From: Glutamicibacter protophormiae | GTDB taxonomy: Bacteria > Actinomycetota > Actinomycetes > Actinomycetales > Micrococcaceae | Assembly (NCBI RefSeq): GCF_014647495.1 | Contig: NZ_BMPH01000017.1 | Coordinates: 1-64,000 of the forward strand | Direction of reading: 5' to 3' | Length of the DNA stretch: 64,000 bases | Part shown: one piece after another, positions 33,210-41,504 of the stretch | Layout: each line of letters starts with the position of its first letter | Numbering within the stretch: position 1 is the stretch's first letter | Notes under the pieces: generated by a model | What the model was told of the DNA's origin: nothing | Databases searched by the model: none | The model's input: the letters and a program-made list of their open reading frames with translations, nothing else | Position numbers and translations under genes: made by a program

Positions 33210-33797
33210 ATGGCAACCATTGTTTTGTTCCACCATGTCCAGGGCCTGACCCCGGGAGTCCAGGCAATGGCCGCCGAGCTGCGGGCCGAAGGCCACACCG
33301 TGCACCCCGTGGATCTGTTCGCGGGCAAGCTTCCCAGGGACCTGGAAGCCGGCATCCTGCTGGCCAACAAGGTCGGCGAGGACAAGATCCAGCAGCGTGT
33401 GGACAAGCTGTTCAAGAACCTGCCCGACGAACTGGTGTACATCGGCACGTCCTGGGGCGCGGCCCTGGCCCAGCAGTGCGCACAGCAGCGTCCGGGGGCG
33501 CTCGGCGTGGTCCTGCTGGAGTCCTTTGTGGACTTGGACGCCGAATGGAGCTTCGGCCCCTGGCCGACGGCCGTGCCGGTGCAGATCCACGGCATGGACA
33601 ACGATCCTTTCTTCGCCGGCGAGGGCGATCTGGATGCGGCCGAACGCTTCGTCAACGACCAGGGCGAGGGGCTCGCGGAGCTGTTCACCTACCCCGGCGA
33701 CCAGCACCTGTTCACCGACAGCTCGCTGCCGTCCCATGACCCGCAGGCTCGCGCCCTGGTCATGGAGCGCGTCAAGAAGTTCCTGGCCGACATCTAG
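33210..33797 (+). CDS. Dienelactone hydrolase family protein
   Basis: 195 residues, small alpha/beta hydrolase. VLFHHVQGLTPGVQAMAAELRAEGHTVHPVDLFAGK matches the start of DLH-like proteins. The nucleophile position follows GTSWGA with Ser where dienelactone hydrolase has Cys. Asp lies in IHGMDNDPFF and the final His in PGDQHLF. Its real ester substrate is unknown. TAGGAG precedes ATG 33210. Confidence 0.85.
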   Translation: MATIVLFHHVQGLTPGVQAMAAELRAEGHTVHPVDLFAGKLPRDLEAGILLANKVGEDKIQQRVDKLFKNLPDELVYIGTSWGAALAQQCAQQRPGALGVVLLESFVDLDAEWSFGPWPTAVPVQIHGMDNDPFFAGEGDLDAAERFVNDQGEGLAELFTYPGDQHLFTDSSLPSHDPQARALVMERVKKFLADI

Positions 33798-33843
33798 GGC
33801 CCTCAACCTGCGCGCTAATTCCCGCGCCGACTAGACTCCTGTT

Positions 33844-35580
33844 ATGCGAATCGAGCGCCTGTTCCGTTTCCCCGTCAAGGGTCTTCCCGCCGAGGAAATC
33901 ACGTCCGCAGCGGTCAGCGCCGGCGGCGGGCTCGCCGGGGACCGCGCCGTCGCACTGGGCAACGGCAGTACCCCGGTCGCGGACGGGCAGTGGCAGTCCT
34001 GCGGTTCGTTCACCGCCCTGAAAAACGATACGCGCCTGCAGCAATGGCTGGTCAGTTCCGCTCCCCCGTTCATCACCGTGACCGCTCCAGCGGCCGCGGG
34101 GGCGGCACCCCTCACCTTCGACTCCTCCGACGCCGGCGGGCGCTCGGCGGCGGCGGACTACATGGCTGCGCATATCCCCGCGCAGGGAAGCCATGCTCGA
34201 ACCCTGGTCGCGGCCTCCCACGGGATGTTCGATTCCCGCTTGTCGGGGATCTCGCTGATCAACCCCCGCACCGTCGAGGCGCTTTCGCGGGCCGCCGGAG
34301 TGGAGCTGGATCCGCTGCGCTACCGCGGGAACATCCTGCTGGACGGGGTGCCGGCCTTCGGCGAGTTCGAGCTGATCGGCAAGGTCCTGCGTATCGGGGA
34401 TGCCCGGATCGCCATCACCAAGTCCATCGAGCGCTGCCCGGCGACCTCGGTCAACCCCAGCACCACGCAGGTGGACGTCAACGGTCCACGGCTGCTGGCA
34501 AGCCATTTCGGACACCTGCACTGCGGCATCTACGGCACGGTCCTGGACCCCGGGACGCTGCAGGCCGGAGCGGAAATCCACATCGATTCGAACGACCGGG
34601 ACGCGCTGGAACTGGTGCCGGCCAAGCGCACACCGCGCTACCTGGAGGTCGTCGAACGCCGTCAGCTGGACGGCGGCGCGGTGGAAATTTCGCTGCGCGA
34701 CCCGCACGGCTGGATCGCGGCCCACGACGAGGCGGGCACCCATCTGCGTGTGCACCTGCCCGACCCGCTGTGGCGCAACTACACCATCACCGAGGTAAGA
34801 CAGGACGTCATCAGCATCGCCGTGCGCACCGCCGGCACCGTCTCGCAGGCAATGGCCCGGCTGCAACCCGGAGACCGGCTGCTGGCCTCCGGCCCCCACG
34901 GCAGCATGACCGCAAGCCGCGTGCTGCACGGCAGCACCGCGCTGCTCACCGCCGGCATCGGCATCACCCCGGCTCTGGGGCTGCTGCGCGGGGCGGAACA
35001 GGCGCCGGGACTGCGCGAGCTGCGCCTGTTCCATGTCGAGCGCGGGAGCGGCGGCGAGCTGTTCACCCGGGCCGCCGCCTTGGCCCGCAGCTTGGAACTG
35101 CCCGCCCGGATCAGCCACGTCGATTCCCTGGAAGGCCGGCCAACCGCGGCGCGGATGGCCCAAGCCATCGACTCCTGCGACAGCGTGGTGGTCTGCGGCC
35201 CGGCAGGATTCACGCAGCTGGCGCTCGACGCCTGCCAGCTGGCCGGCATCATCCCGCAGAACATCCACCGGGAAACCTTCGCCTCTCCCGCCGCGGACCT
35301 GGGTGAGCTGCTGGAACAGTACGCCCCGGCACGGATTTCGTGCTCCTCCGGTGCCGCGGGATTCACCTGGCGGCCGCAGGACGGCACCCTGCTTGAAGCG
35401 CTGGAGGCCCAAGGGCTCAACCCGAAAAGCTCCTGCCGGGCCGGTGCCTGCGGCGAATGCGTGCTGACGCTGCGCCGTGGCAGCGTCGGGTACCCCCTGG
35501 AACCCAGCGCCCGCGTGGAAGAGCACCAGATCCTCGCCTGCATGGCGGCGCCGGCCGAGGACCTGGAACTTCAGCTCTGA
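33844..35580 (+). CDS. MOSC domain-ferredoxin reductase-2Fe-2S ferredoxin fusion
   Basis: 578 residues. The MOSC N-terminal barrel (1-120) and MOSC domain (about 120-255) have the ITKSIERCPATSVNP Cys expected to hold molybdenum cofactor sulfur. An FAD/NAD reductase part follows (about 258-480; HLRVHLPDPLWRNYT, GIGITPALGLL, CGPAGF). A C-terminal plant-type 2Fe-2S domain has SSCRAGACGECVL and a later ACM. This fusion could reduce N-hydroxylated compounds, like mARC with its reductase on one chain. -10 TAGACT ends 6 bp before ATG, suggesting a leaderless mRNA. Convergent with the hydrolase, stop codons adjacent. Confidence 0.88.
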   Translation: MRIERLFRFPVKGLPAEEITSAAVSAGGGLAGDRAVALGNGSTPVADGQWQSCGSFTALKNDTRLQQWLVSSAPPFITVTAPAAAGAAPLTFDSSDAGGRSAAADYMAAHIPAQGSHARTLVAASHGMFDSRLSGISLINPRTVEALSRAAGVELDPLRYRGNILLDGVPAFGEFELIGKVLRIGDARIAITKSIERCPATSVNPSTTQVDVNGPRLLASHFGHLHCGIYGTVLDPGTLQAGAEIHIDSNDRDALELVPAKRTPRYLEVVERRQLDGGAVEISLRDPHGWIAAHDEAGTHLRVHLPDPLWRNYTITEVRQDVISIAVRTAGTVSQAMARLQPGDRLLASGPHGSMTASRVLHGSTALLTAGIGITPALGLLRGAEQAPGLRELRLFHVERGSGGELFTRAAALARSLELPARISHVDSLEGRPTAARMAQAIDSCDSVVVCGPAGFTQLALDACQLAGIIPQNIHRETFASPAADLGELLEQYAPARISCSSGAAGFTWRPQDGTLLEALEAQGLNPKSSCRAGACGECVLTLRRGSVGYPLEPSARVEEHQILACMAAPAEDLELQL

Positions 35581-36516
35581 CTATTCATCCCTGTCATCGG
35601 CCGCTTCCGGCTCAAGGGAGGCGAAGAACGCGAGGACTGCGTCCGCCACCGCCGCGGGCTGCTCATCCACCACGAAGTGCCCTGCCTCTTCGATCAACCC
35701 CAGCCGCACATCCGGCCCGTACAGCGTGGTGTCGGCGAAGGCCTTGCCGGTGACGGAGGGCGGGAATCCGGAATCCTCCGTGCCGAAAATGAACAGGGTA
35801 GGCATGGCAAAGCGTGCGGCCCGGTACCTGCCGCCAACGATGCGCGCCAGCTCGGGCAGAACCATGCGGCGGCACAAGGGCACGGCAGCGCGGGCGGAAT
35901 CCTCGTATTGCATCAGTGCCAGGTACTGGTCCAGGACCGCAGGATCCAGCGGGCGGGGAAAAAATACCGGGGAAAAGAAGTGCCGGGGCACCCTGCCCGA
36001 ACGCATGAGCCAGGAACCCACGCCGGGCACCGAAAGCGCTTCCTGATGCCACAGGTGCCGCATGCCCGGAACCATGCCGACATGGAATCTCATCTGCGGC
36101 GGCGGAACTGAAATCATCACGTGGCTGGCGATCCGCTCCGGGTGCGCGAAAGCGAGTTGGAATGCGGATACGGACCCCATGTCGTGGCTGACCACACGTA
36201 CTTTTCCCAAGCCGAGCAGGTCCAGTAACTCCAGGATGTCTTCGGCCCGGCGCGTTCGATCGATCTGCCGGAAAGGAAGCCGGGTCCACCCTTCTCCGCG
36301 CAGGTCCGGAGCGATAGCCCGATAGCCGGCGTCGGACAGCGCAGGCATGATATCCCGCCACTCCCACCACGACTGCCCGAACCCCGACAGCAAGAGGATC
36401 GGATCACCGGTTCCCCTTGAAGCTACGTGCATGCGCCCGCCGGCGACCTCCACGTATTCATGCTCGACACCCTCTACTGCCGGCATTGCCGGCAAGGTTT
36501 GGCTTGCAGTAGTCAT
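35581..36516 (-). CDS. Alpha/beta hydrolase (epoxide hydrolase/haloalkane dehalogenase-like)
   Basis: 311 residues. LLSGFGQSWWEW gives the oxyanion loop, SHDMGS has Asp as nucleophile (epoxide hydrolase or dehalogenase class rather than esterase), FGTEDSGFP the charge relay acid region, and EEAGHFVVDEQP the His. ATG 36516 overlaps a GATGAGGA site. Divergent from a TetR gene, with a palindrome in the predicted shared promoter region, so probably repressed by it. A possible 42-aa gene lies between promoter and hydrolase. Confidence 0.88.
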   Translation of the reverse strand: MTTASQTLPAMPAVEGVEHEYVEVAGGRMHVASRGTGDPILLLSGFGQSWWEWRDIMPALSDAGYRAIAPDLRGEGWTRLPFRQIDRTRRAEDILELLDLLGLGKVRVVSHDMGSVSAFQLAFAHPERIASHVMISVPPPQMRFHVGMVPGMRHLWHQEALSVPGVGSWLMRSGRVPRHFFSPVFFPRPLDPAVLDQYLALMQYEDSARAAVPLCRRMVLPELARIVGGRYRAARFAMPTLFIFGTEDSGFPPSVTGKAFADTTLYGPDVRLGLIEEAGHFVVDEQPAAVADAVLAFFASLEPEAADDRDE

Positions 36517-36620
36517 TCCTCATCCCACCACGGCACATTTTCGGGCTTCCTTCACCGGACCGCCGCCCTGCGCCTGGGCCAGGGGTCCGGCACCGCGGGC
36601 ATCGCCAAAGGAGCCTGGGC

Positions 36621-36749
36621 TTATTCCTCATCCGCCGTGCCGGGCAGCTTCACGATGGAGCCCGGTTGGACGGAAATTTCGCAAGGGCACCCACCGGGTT
36701 TCTTGCCGCCGAATGCCGCCGGCCGGCGGCCGCGCCGCTGGCAGGACAT
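36621..36749 (-). CDS. Possible 42-residue Cys-containing small protein
   Basis: Open frame on the hydrolase strand, 104 bp upstream of it: MSCQRRGRRP, a central GKKPGGCPCEISVQ segment with CPC, ending LPGTADEE. Third-codon GC is as high as in neighbouring genes and the sequence has a gene-like rather than random look. No clear ribosome site is seen, only GAACACGAGA. It would be the first gene after the TetR-controlled promoter. Confidence 0.4.
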   Translation of the reverse strand: MSCQRRGRRPAAFGGKKPGGCPCEISVQPGSIVKLPGTADEE

Positions 36750-36783
36750 TCTCGTGTTCGGGGAGATTCCCCACGCAGACAGA

Positions 36784-36811
36784 ATACTACGTTCATAGTG
36801 ACTTGTCACTA
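36784..36811. promoter_or_regulatory. TetR operator and minus-strand promoter
   Basis: TAGTGAC-TT-GTCACTA (36796-36811), a 7-2-7 perfect palindrome. It lies just upstream of a minus-strand -10 TAGTAT (36789-36784) and 26 bp upstream of the TetR start on the other strand. Its position fits repression of both the hydrolase transcript and the regulator. The rest of the 321-bp gap shows GGGGA-ATC-TCCCC at 36760-36772. Confidence 0.65.
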
Positions 36812-36837
36812 ATTTTATAGTGCTGGAGAATGGGGGC

Positions 36838-37404
36838 ATGGACACTTTGATCCCCCAGGGACCGCCACGCAGTGAACGGGCCCTCGACGCGGCCCTGCAG
36901 ATCCTCGGGGAGCTGGGCCTCAAGGCATTGACCCATGCCCGCGTTGACCGCGCAGCGGAGCTTCCCGCCGGATCGACGTCGAACTACTTCCGCACCCGCC
37001 AGGCACTCGTTGAAGGCGTAACTTCGCACCTCGCCCAACGGGAGCGCGAGGATTTCGGACAGGCCGCGCCGCTGCTCGACCGGGCGGCAGCCCAAGCCGC
37101 CTTCACCCGCCTCCTTGAGAGGCAAAGCGGGCCTTTCCGCACCCGGACACTGGCCCGCTACGCGCTGTTCATCGATCTGGTCCATTCCCCGGAGCTCGTC
37201 GCGCCGCTGAAGGACAACCGGAAAACTTTCGAGAACTGGACCACCGCGACCCTGGCCGCGCTAGGCGCGAAGAACCCGCTGGACTGCACCAGATTCCTCA
37301 TGGCAACCCTCGACGGCGCGCTTCTGCACCGCATCACCGTGGACGAGGCTCTCGATTTTGGGCCGATCGTGCGCCGCGCGCTGGCGGCCTGCCTCGACGG
37401 ATAG
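36838..37404 (+). CDS. TetR family transcriptional regulator
   Basis: 188 residues. The N-terminal HTH spans about 15-60 (ALDAALQILGELGLKALTHARVDRAAELPAGSTSNYF), typical of TetR. The ligand domain is all helical with one Cys near 150. ATG 36838 follows GGAGAATGGGG. A palindrome lies 26 bp upstream, and the divergent Asp-nucleophile hydrolase is its likely target. Ligand unknown. Confidence 0.9.
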   Translation: MDTLIPQGPPRSERALDAALQILGELGLKALTHARVDRAAELPAGSTSNYFRTRQALVEGVTSHLAQREREDFGQAAPLLDRAAAQAAFTRLLERQSGPFRTRTLARYALFIDLVHSPELVAPLKDNRKTFENWTTATLAALGAKNPLDCTRFLMATLDGALLHRITVDEALDFGPIVRRALAACLDG

Positions 37405-37415
37405 CCTGCTGCCGA

Positions 37416-37462
37416 AATGAAAGAAACCCCGCCTCCTCCGGTGAAATCCGGCAGCGGCGGGG
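37416..37462 (-). terminator. Terminator of tRNA-Lys
   Basis: Stem CCCCGCC (37427-37433) with GGCGGGG (37456-37462), plus an inner CCGG/CCGG pairing. On the minus strand the stem is followed by TTTCTTTC, giving an intrinsic terminator just past the tRNA. Confidence 0.75.
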
Positions 37463-37472
37463 TCCTGGCTGG

Positions 37473-37545
37473 TGCGCCCTGCGGGGATCGAACCCGCGAC
37501 CAATGGATTAAAAGTCCAGTGCTCTACCAGCTGAGCTAAAGGCGC
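37473..37545 (-). tRNA. tRNA-Lys (anticodon TTT)
   Basis: 73 nt on the minus strand. The 7-bp acceptor is GCGCCTT paired with GGGCGC plus discriminator A, the D arm is AGCTCAGCTGGTAGAGC, the anticodon loop CTTTTAA has anticodon TTT, and the T arm has GTTCGATC. CCA is encoded directly after. Expected to read AAA and AAG lysine codons. Confidence 0.98.
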
Positions 37546-37658
37546 ACGGCCTACGGCCAGAAACCATAATACCCGAAGTGCCCTCCCATCCTTAATCGAG
37601 TTGGATCGACATCACAGGCGCCGGAAAACGCCAAGGAGAAGGGAGTAACCTTGTCGCC

Positions 37659-38324
37659 ATGAGAGGTGCACGTTCCGGATCGCAAACCGCCCACGAGTCG
37701 GGGTACCGGCATCACAAACCCCGCCCCTTCGCCCCCATCGACTTCGAGCCCTATGAAGGCGGGGCGGATCCCGCGCGGGTTTCGGAGGCCGCCCACCTTT
37801 CCGCGCGCGCCTTTGTCCAGCAGGGACTGGCCAACAACGACCCCGAGGTGACCCGGCGGCTGATTGCCGTCGCCGAGGACGAAGGCATCGAGGTGCTCGC
37901 CGAGCTCTGGAGCGAGGCTCCGGCGCATTCGCTGCCCGGCGCGCTCTGGCGCCTGTACGCGGTCCGCACCGCCACCCTGAACATGCCCGATGTCATGGCG
38001 GCCCGGTTCTCCGCCGGGGCCCACCGCGCGGAAGTCGAACGCATCGTCGCCGGCGCAGCCGAGCCGCCGAGCGCCGAGGAGCTGAAGAAGATGACCAGCT
38101 CGATTCTCTCCGGGGCATTCAACGGGGATTTCGCCCACGCCCTCGAACGCACGGCCGCCTACTGCAGGGTCCTGGCCCTGGGAATGACCGAGCACGCCGA
38201 CGCCGCGGACGCGGCCAGCAGCGAGCGCGGCACCAACCTGACCCTGCGAGCGCGCTCACTGGACAACACCGCCCGGGACCTGGAGACCTGCGCCCGAATG
38301 TGGCGCCAAGGCTCGCTGGACTAG
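37659..38324 (+). CDS. Hypothetical protein
   Basis: 221 residues, mostly helical and soluble. The N terminus is basic and His-rich (about 1-25). The rest has FQPY-like acidic lead, LSARAFVQQGLANNDPEVTRRLIAVAEDEGIEVLAELW, and VERIVAGAAEPPSAEEL segments. I recall similar proteins only in actinobacteria and know of no function. A TAACCT -10 ends 7 bp before ATG 37659, and a GGAG lies 13 bp before, so either a leaderless or poorly spaced start. Stands alone. Confidence 0.75.
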   Translation: MRGARSGSQTAHESGYRHHKPRPFAPIDFEPYEGGADPARVSEAAHLSARAFVQQGLANNDPEVTRRLIAVAEDEGIEVLAELWSEAPAHSLPGALWRLYAVRTATLNMPDVMAARFSAGAHRAEVERIVAGAAEPPSAEELKKMTSSILSGAFNGDFAHALERTAAYCRVLALGMTEHADAADAASSERGTNLTLRARSLDNTARDLETCARMWRQGSLD

Positions 38325-38398
38325 CAACAAAAAACGGCCCCGCCGCCCCTTGGCCTTAGGATTGGGACGGCAGAATTCTTCAAGCGAAGGGCCGGTGC

Positions 38399-39610
38399 GT
38401 GACCGCGAACAACAAGGCAGCATCCTCGGGCACCCTGCGCTGGCTCCTGGCCCTGATCGCCACCGCGCTGCTGTCCCAGACGGCCTTGAACCTGATCCGC
38501 CCGGTCACCACCTACAAGCTCATCGCGCTGGACTCCGGTCCCGTCACCGTCGGCGCGGTCACCGCCGCCTACGCGCTGCTGCCCCTGGCCACCGCGATTT
38601 CGCTGGGCAGGCTCAGCTCCCGCATGCGCCAAATCCGCTACCTGATGCTGGGCGGCATCGGCCTGCTGGCGGTGGGCGGGGCGGGCATCGCGCTGTCCCC
38701 CAACGCGCTGCTGGTTGCCGCGGCAAGCGCCGTGCTGGGCATGGGGCACCTGATGTTCACCATCGGCGGGCAGTCCTCCATCGCGCGGTTCCTCCCGGAC
38801 AAGGACCTGGACAAGGGGTTCGGCTGGTTCACCGCAGCGTATTCGGCCGGCCAGTTCCTCGGCCCGCTGGCCGCGGGCCTGATCCTGGGCACGGGGACCT
38901 CGGCCGATTCCCCCGAACGCATCGCCAGCATCAGCCTGTCCCTGTGGATCGGCGCGGGCTGTTCGCTGCTGGCGGCCCCGCTGCTGCTGGCCAACCTGCA
39001 GCCGGCGACCACCAAGAACACCGCCCCCATAGCCGCGGACCGGCCCAAGACCTCCGCCCTGGCCATCCTGCGGGTGCGCGGCATGACCTCCCACATGTTC
39101 GCGGCCCTGACACTGCTGTCCATGCTGGACATCCTCACGGCCTTCCTGCCGCTGGTGGCCGAGCAACATAACGTCACACCGGTGGCAGTTGGTGTGCTTT
39201 TGGCCATTCGCGGCTGCGCCTCGGTGGCCTCGCGCCTGGTGATCCCGCAGCTTTCCACGCACTTCAGCCGCCCGGCGCTGCTCACGACGAGCCTGTACCT
39301 GGCGGCCGCCACCATCGCCATCGCGCCGTTCTTCATCGAGTCGCTGTGGATCTCGGGCACCGCCATGCTGGTCGGCGGATTCTTCCTGGGCCTGGGCCAG
39401 CCGTTGACGATGACCATGATCTCCACCTCGGTGGAACCGGCAGACCGGGGTGCCGCACTGGCCGTCCGTCTCATGGGAAACCGACTCGGACAAGTAGGTT
39501 TGCCGATTATCGCGAGCACCGTGGCGGCGGGCATGGGCCCGGCCGGCGCGATCTGGTTCTGCTGCGCCCTGCTGGGAATCAGCGGGATCGAGAAGTCGCT
39601 GAGGCGATAA
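38399..39610 (+). CDS. MFS transporter, drug-efflux type
   Basis: 403 residues with about 12 membrane helices. The first helix follows RWLLALIATALLSQTALNLIRP; the loop GRLSSRM after helix 2 is the MFS motif A position. The long central loop (about 195-220) is polar. Likely proton-coupled efflux of small organic molecules in the membrane. GTG 38399 follows AAGGG. Isolated gene. A 220-bp gap with a possible structured RNA follows. Confidence 0.87.
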   Translation: MTANNKAASSGTLRWLLALIATALLSQTALNLIRPVTTYKLIALDSGPVTVGAVTAAYALLPLATAISLGRLSSRMRQIRYLMLGGIGLLAVGGAGIALSPNALLVAAASAVLGMGHLMFTIGGQSSIARFLPDKDLDKGFGWFTAAYSAGQFLGPLAAGLILGTGTSADSPERIASISLSLWIGAGCSLLAAPLLLANLQPATTKNTAPIAADRPKTSALAILRVRGMTSHMFAALTLLSMLDILTAFLPLVAEQHNVTPVAVGVLLAIRGCASVASRLVIPQLSTHFSRPALLTTSLYLAAATIAIAPFFIESLWISGTAMLVGGFFLGLGQPLTMTMISTSVEPADRGAALAVRLMGNRLGQVGLPIIASTVAAGMGPAGAIWFCCALLGISGIEKSLRR

Positions 39611-39678
39611 CGTGAGAAACGGCACGCATTCGAGCAGGCGGTTGACAGCAAGCGCTTGAAGCGAGAAAACTAGGAGTC

Positions 39679-39767
39679 GGTGCCGGGCTGCTGGTAACCC
39701 CGGGCTCCAAAACTCTGCCGCCTAGAGCGGCCTTCCGCCGAGAGGCGTTCCCGGTCCGGCACCACCA
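39679..39767 (+). ncRNA. Candidate structured RNA, tRNA-like closing stem
   Basis: Perfect 8-bp closing stem GGTGCCGG (39679-39686) with CCGGCACC (39756-39763), followed by ACCA. Inside are GCCGC-CTAGA-GCGGC (39717-39731) and CGCC-GAGA-GGCG (39736-39747, GNRA-type loop), plus a possible CCGGG/CCCGG pairing. The 8-bp stem and ACCA end recall tRNA-Sec, but no valid T arm or anticodon arm can be drawn. No protein gene covers 39611-39852. Confidence 0.4.
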
Positions 39768-39777
39768 TTATTCTTGT

Positions 39778-39806
39778 GTTCACTTCAACGACGTAAACTG
39801 TTCTGC
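39778..39806 (+). promoter_or_regulatory. Weak PHO-box-like repeat upstream of DUF47-Pit
   Basis: GTTCACTTCAA (39778-39788) resembles one PHO unit (GTTCACC-N4), and a second GTTC half unit lies two 11-bp periods later (39800). A -10-like TAAACT (39794-39799) sits between. Much weaker than the pst site. Confidence 0.35.
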
Positions 39807-39852
39807 GTTGGTACCTGCTCTCATGCCCTAGTTGAATGGTGCGCCGTACAAA

Positions 39853-40467
39853 GTGAAGTTCCAGATCTTTCCCTCAGCCTCGCGCGGCATTGAACTGCTG
39901 CGCGACCTTGCCGCAACGATTCGACGCTCGGTCGCCAGCGTCTCCGAGATGATCGGCAATCCGGAGGGGCGCCCGCAGCAGCTGCGCGACTTGGCCACGG
40001 CCGAGGCCGAGGCCTCGGACCTGGTCCACGCGGTCCTAACCCACCTGCGGACCAGCTACATCAGCCCGCTGCCCCGCGAGGACATGTACACGCTCTCGAG
40101 GCTGCTGCACGAAACCATGGAGCAGCTGCGCGGCACCGGCGAGCTGATCATGAACATCGGCTCCACTCCGCTCTCGGAGCGCTCCTCGGAGCAGCTCGAG
40201 CTCATCTCGCAGCTGGCCGACTTGGCCTCCGACTCGGTCCAGCGGCTGAACAACCTCGACGACCTGGAAGACAACTGGCTGCAGATGGTGCAGTCCTCCA
40301 AGCGTGCGGCGCGGACCCATCTGGTCTGGGTGGATGAAATCGCGACCTTCTCCAAGGCCAGCACGATCCACCGCCACCAGCGTGTGGCGGACCACCTGAT
40401 GCTCACCGCCAACACCCTGCGCCAGTTCGCCGATCACCTGGGCCGCGTACTGGTCAAGGAGTCTTAA
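39853..40467 (+). CDS. DUF47 family phosphate-transport regulator (PhoU-like)
   Basis: About 204 residues from GTG 39853 (VKFQIFP, the usual family opening); a TTG at 39832 is an alternative, and neither has a strong ribosome site. All-helical PhoU-like protein with paired motifs: LLRDLAATIRRSV, then EAEASDLVHAVLTHLRTSYISPLPREDM, which carries the E/D residues expected to bind metal, and LSRLLHETMEQL. DUF47 proteins accompany Pit transporters and modulate them. It ends 5 bp before pit, so one operon. Confidence 0.88.
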   Translation: MKFQIFPSASRGIELLRDLAATIRRSVASVSEMIGNPEGRPQQLRDLATAEAEASDLVHAVLTHLRTSYISPLPREDMYTLSRLLHETMEQLRGTGELIMNIGSTPLSERSSEQLELISQLADLASDSVQRLNNLDDLEDNWLQMVQSSKRAARTHLVWVDEIATFSKASTIHRHQRVADHLMLTANTLRQFADHLGRVLVKES

Positions 40468-40472
40468 GGCCC

Positions 40473-41492
40473 ATGACCGTTATTTCGTCCCTTACGGCCG
40501 TCGCGGTGGCCCTGACCCTGGGCTACGCCGTGCTCAACGGATTCAGGGACGCTTCCACTGCGGTGGCGGCCGCGGTGCGCACCAGGGCGCTGACCCCGGT
40601 CGTGGCCGTCGTGGTGGCGTCGTTCTTCGCCTTCCTGGGCACCATCGCCACCTCCGGCTTGAGCACTGCGCTGGTCGACGCCCTGAACTTCAACGTGCCG
40701 GACGGCATCGACGGGCTGAAGCTGGTGATCTGCGGCCTGCTGACCGCAGGCGCCTGGGGCCTGTACTGCTGGTGGCGCGGCTTGCCCATGAGCTCGACGC
40801 ACTCGCTGCTCTCCGCCTTGGTGGGCGCCAGCGGCGCCGCGGCGTTCATGGGGGATGCCTCGATGTCCGGCGCCTGGGCGCTGCTAGTGGGCTCGGTCCT
40901 GCTGCCGTTGCTGATCTCCCCGGTCATCGCCTACACGCTGTCCTACCTGGTGGTGATCCCCGCGATGTGGCTGGTGCGGCACAATACCTCGCGTACCGTG
41001 AACGAGGTATCGCGCGCCGGCCAAGCGGTCACCGCCTGCGCCTCGGCCCTCGGGCTGGGCCTGCAGGACGGCCAGCGCACCGGAGCCCTGATTGCGCTGG
41101 TGCTGATCACCGGGGACGCCATGGATCCCGGGCCGGTGACCTGGGCCATCCAGCTGGCCGCCGGCGTCGCCCTGTCCTTCGGCGTGCTGCTGGGCGGCTG
41201 GCGCATCACCCACACGCTGGGGCGCCGCCTGGTGAACTTCGACCCGATGCGCGGCATGATCGCCCAAGGCGTTTCCGCCATCATGCTGTTCATCGGCTCA
41301 CTGGTCTTCCACCTGCCCCTGTCCACCACCCAGACCGTCACCAGCGGCATCGTGGGCGCCGGCAAGAACCAGGCCTTCGAGTCGGTCTTCTGGCGCAATG
41401 TCGCCAGGGTGGCCTGGCACTGGGTGCTGACGCCCGTGGTGTGCGTCTTCGGCGGCGCGGTGCTCACCCTGGCCATCAGCCCGCTCTTCTAG
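40473..41492 (+). CDS. pit: Inorganic phosphate transporter, PiT family
   Basis: 339 residues, about 9-10 membrane helices, with the two PiT signatures: LNGFRDASTAVA in the first and LPLSTTQTVTSGIVGAG in the second half, plus GLPMSSTHSLLSALVGA. The signature Asp is kept, but the usual FHD/FND-A-A/G-N reads FRD-A-S-T, and the usual His after STT is Gln. Low-affinity metal-phosphate:proton symport is expected. Second gene of the DUF47-pit operon. Confidence 0.88.
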   Translation: MTVISSLTAVAVALTLGYAVLNGFRDASTAVAAAVRTRALTPVVAVVVASFFAFLGTIATSGLSTALVDALNFNVPDGIDGLKLVICGLLTAGAWGLYCWWRGLPMSSTHSLLSALVGASGAAAFMGDASMSGAWALLVGSVLLPLLISPVIAYTLSYLVVIPAMWLVRHNTSRTVNEVSRAGQAVTACASALGLGLQDGQRTGALIALVLITGDAMDPGPVTWAIQLAAGVALSFGVLLGGWRITHTLGRRLVNFDPMRGMIAQGVSAIMLFIGSLVFHLPLSTTQTVTSGIVGAGKNQAFESVFWRNVARVAWHWVLTPVVCVFGGAVLTLAISPLF

Positions 41493-41504
41493 CCTCCGGT
41501 CGAC

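Noticed and set aside
39679-39767. Functional tRNA-Sec or other type II tRNA
   Set aside because: The 8-bp closing stem and ACCA end fit, but the T stem cannot pair, GTTC is misplaced, and the anticodon stem has a mismatch and wobbles.
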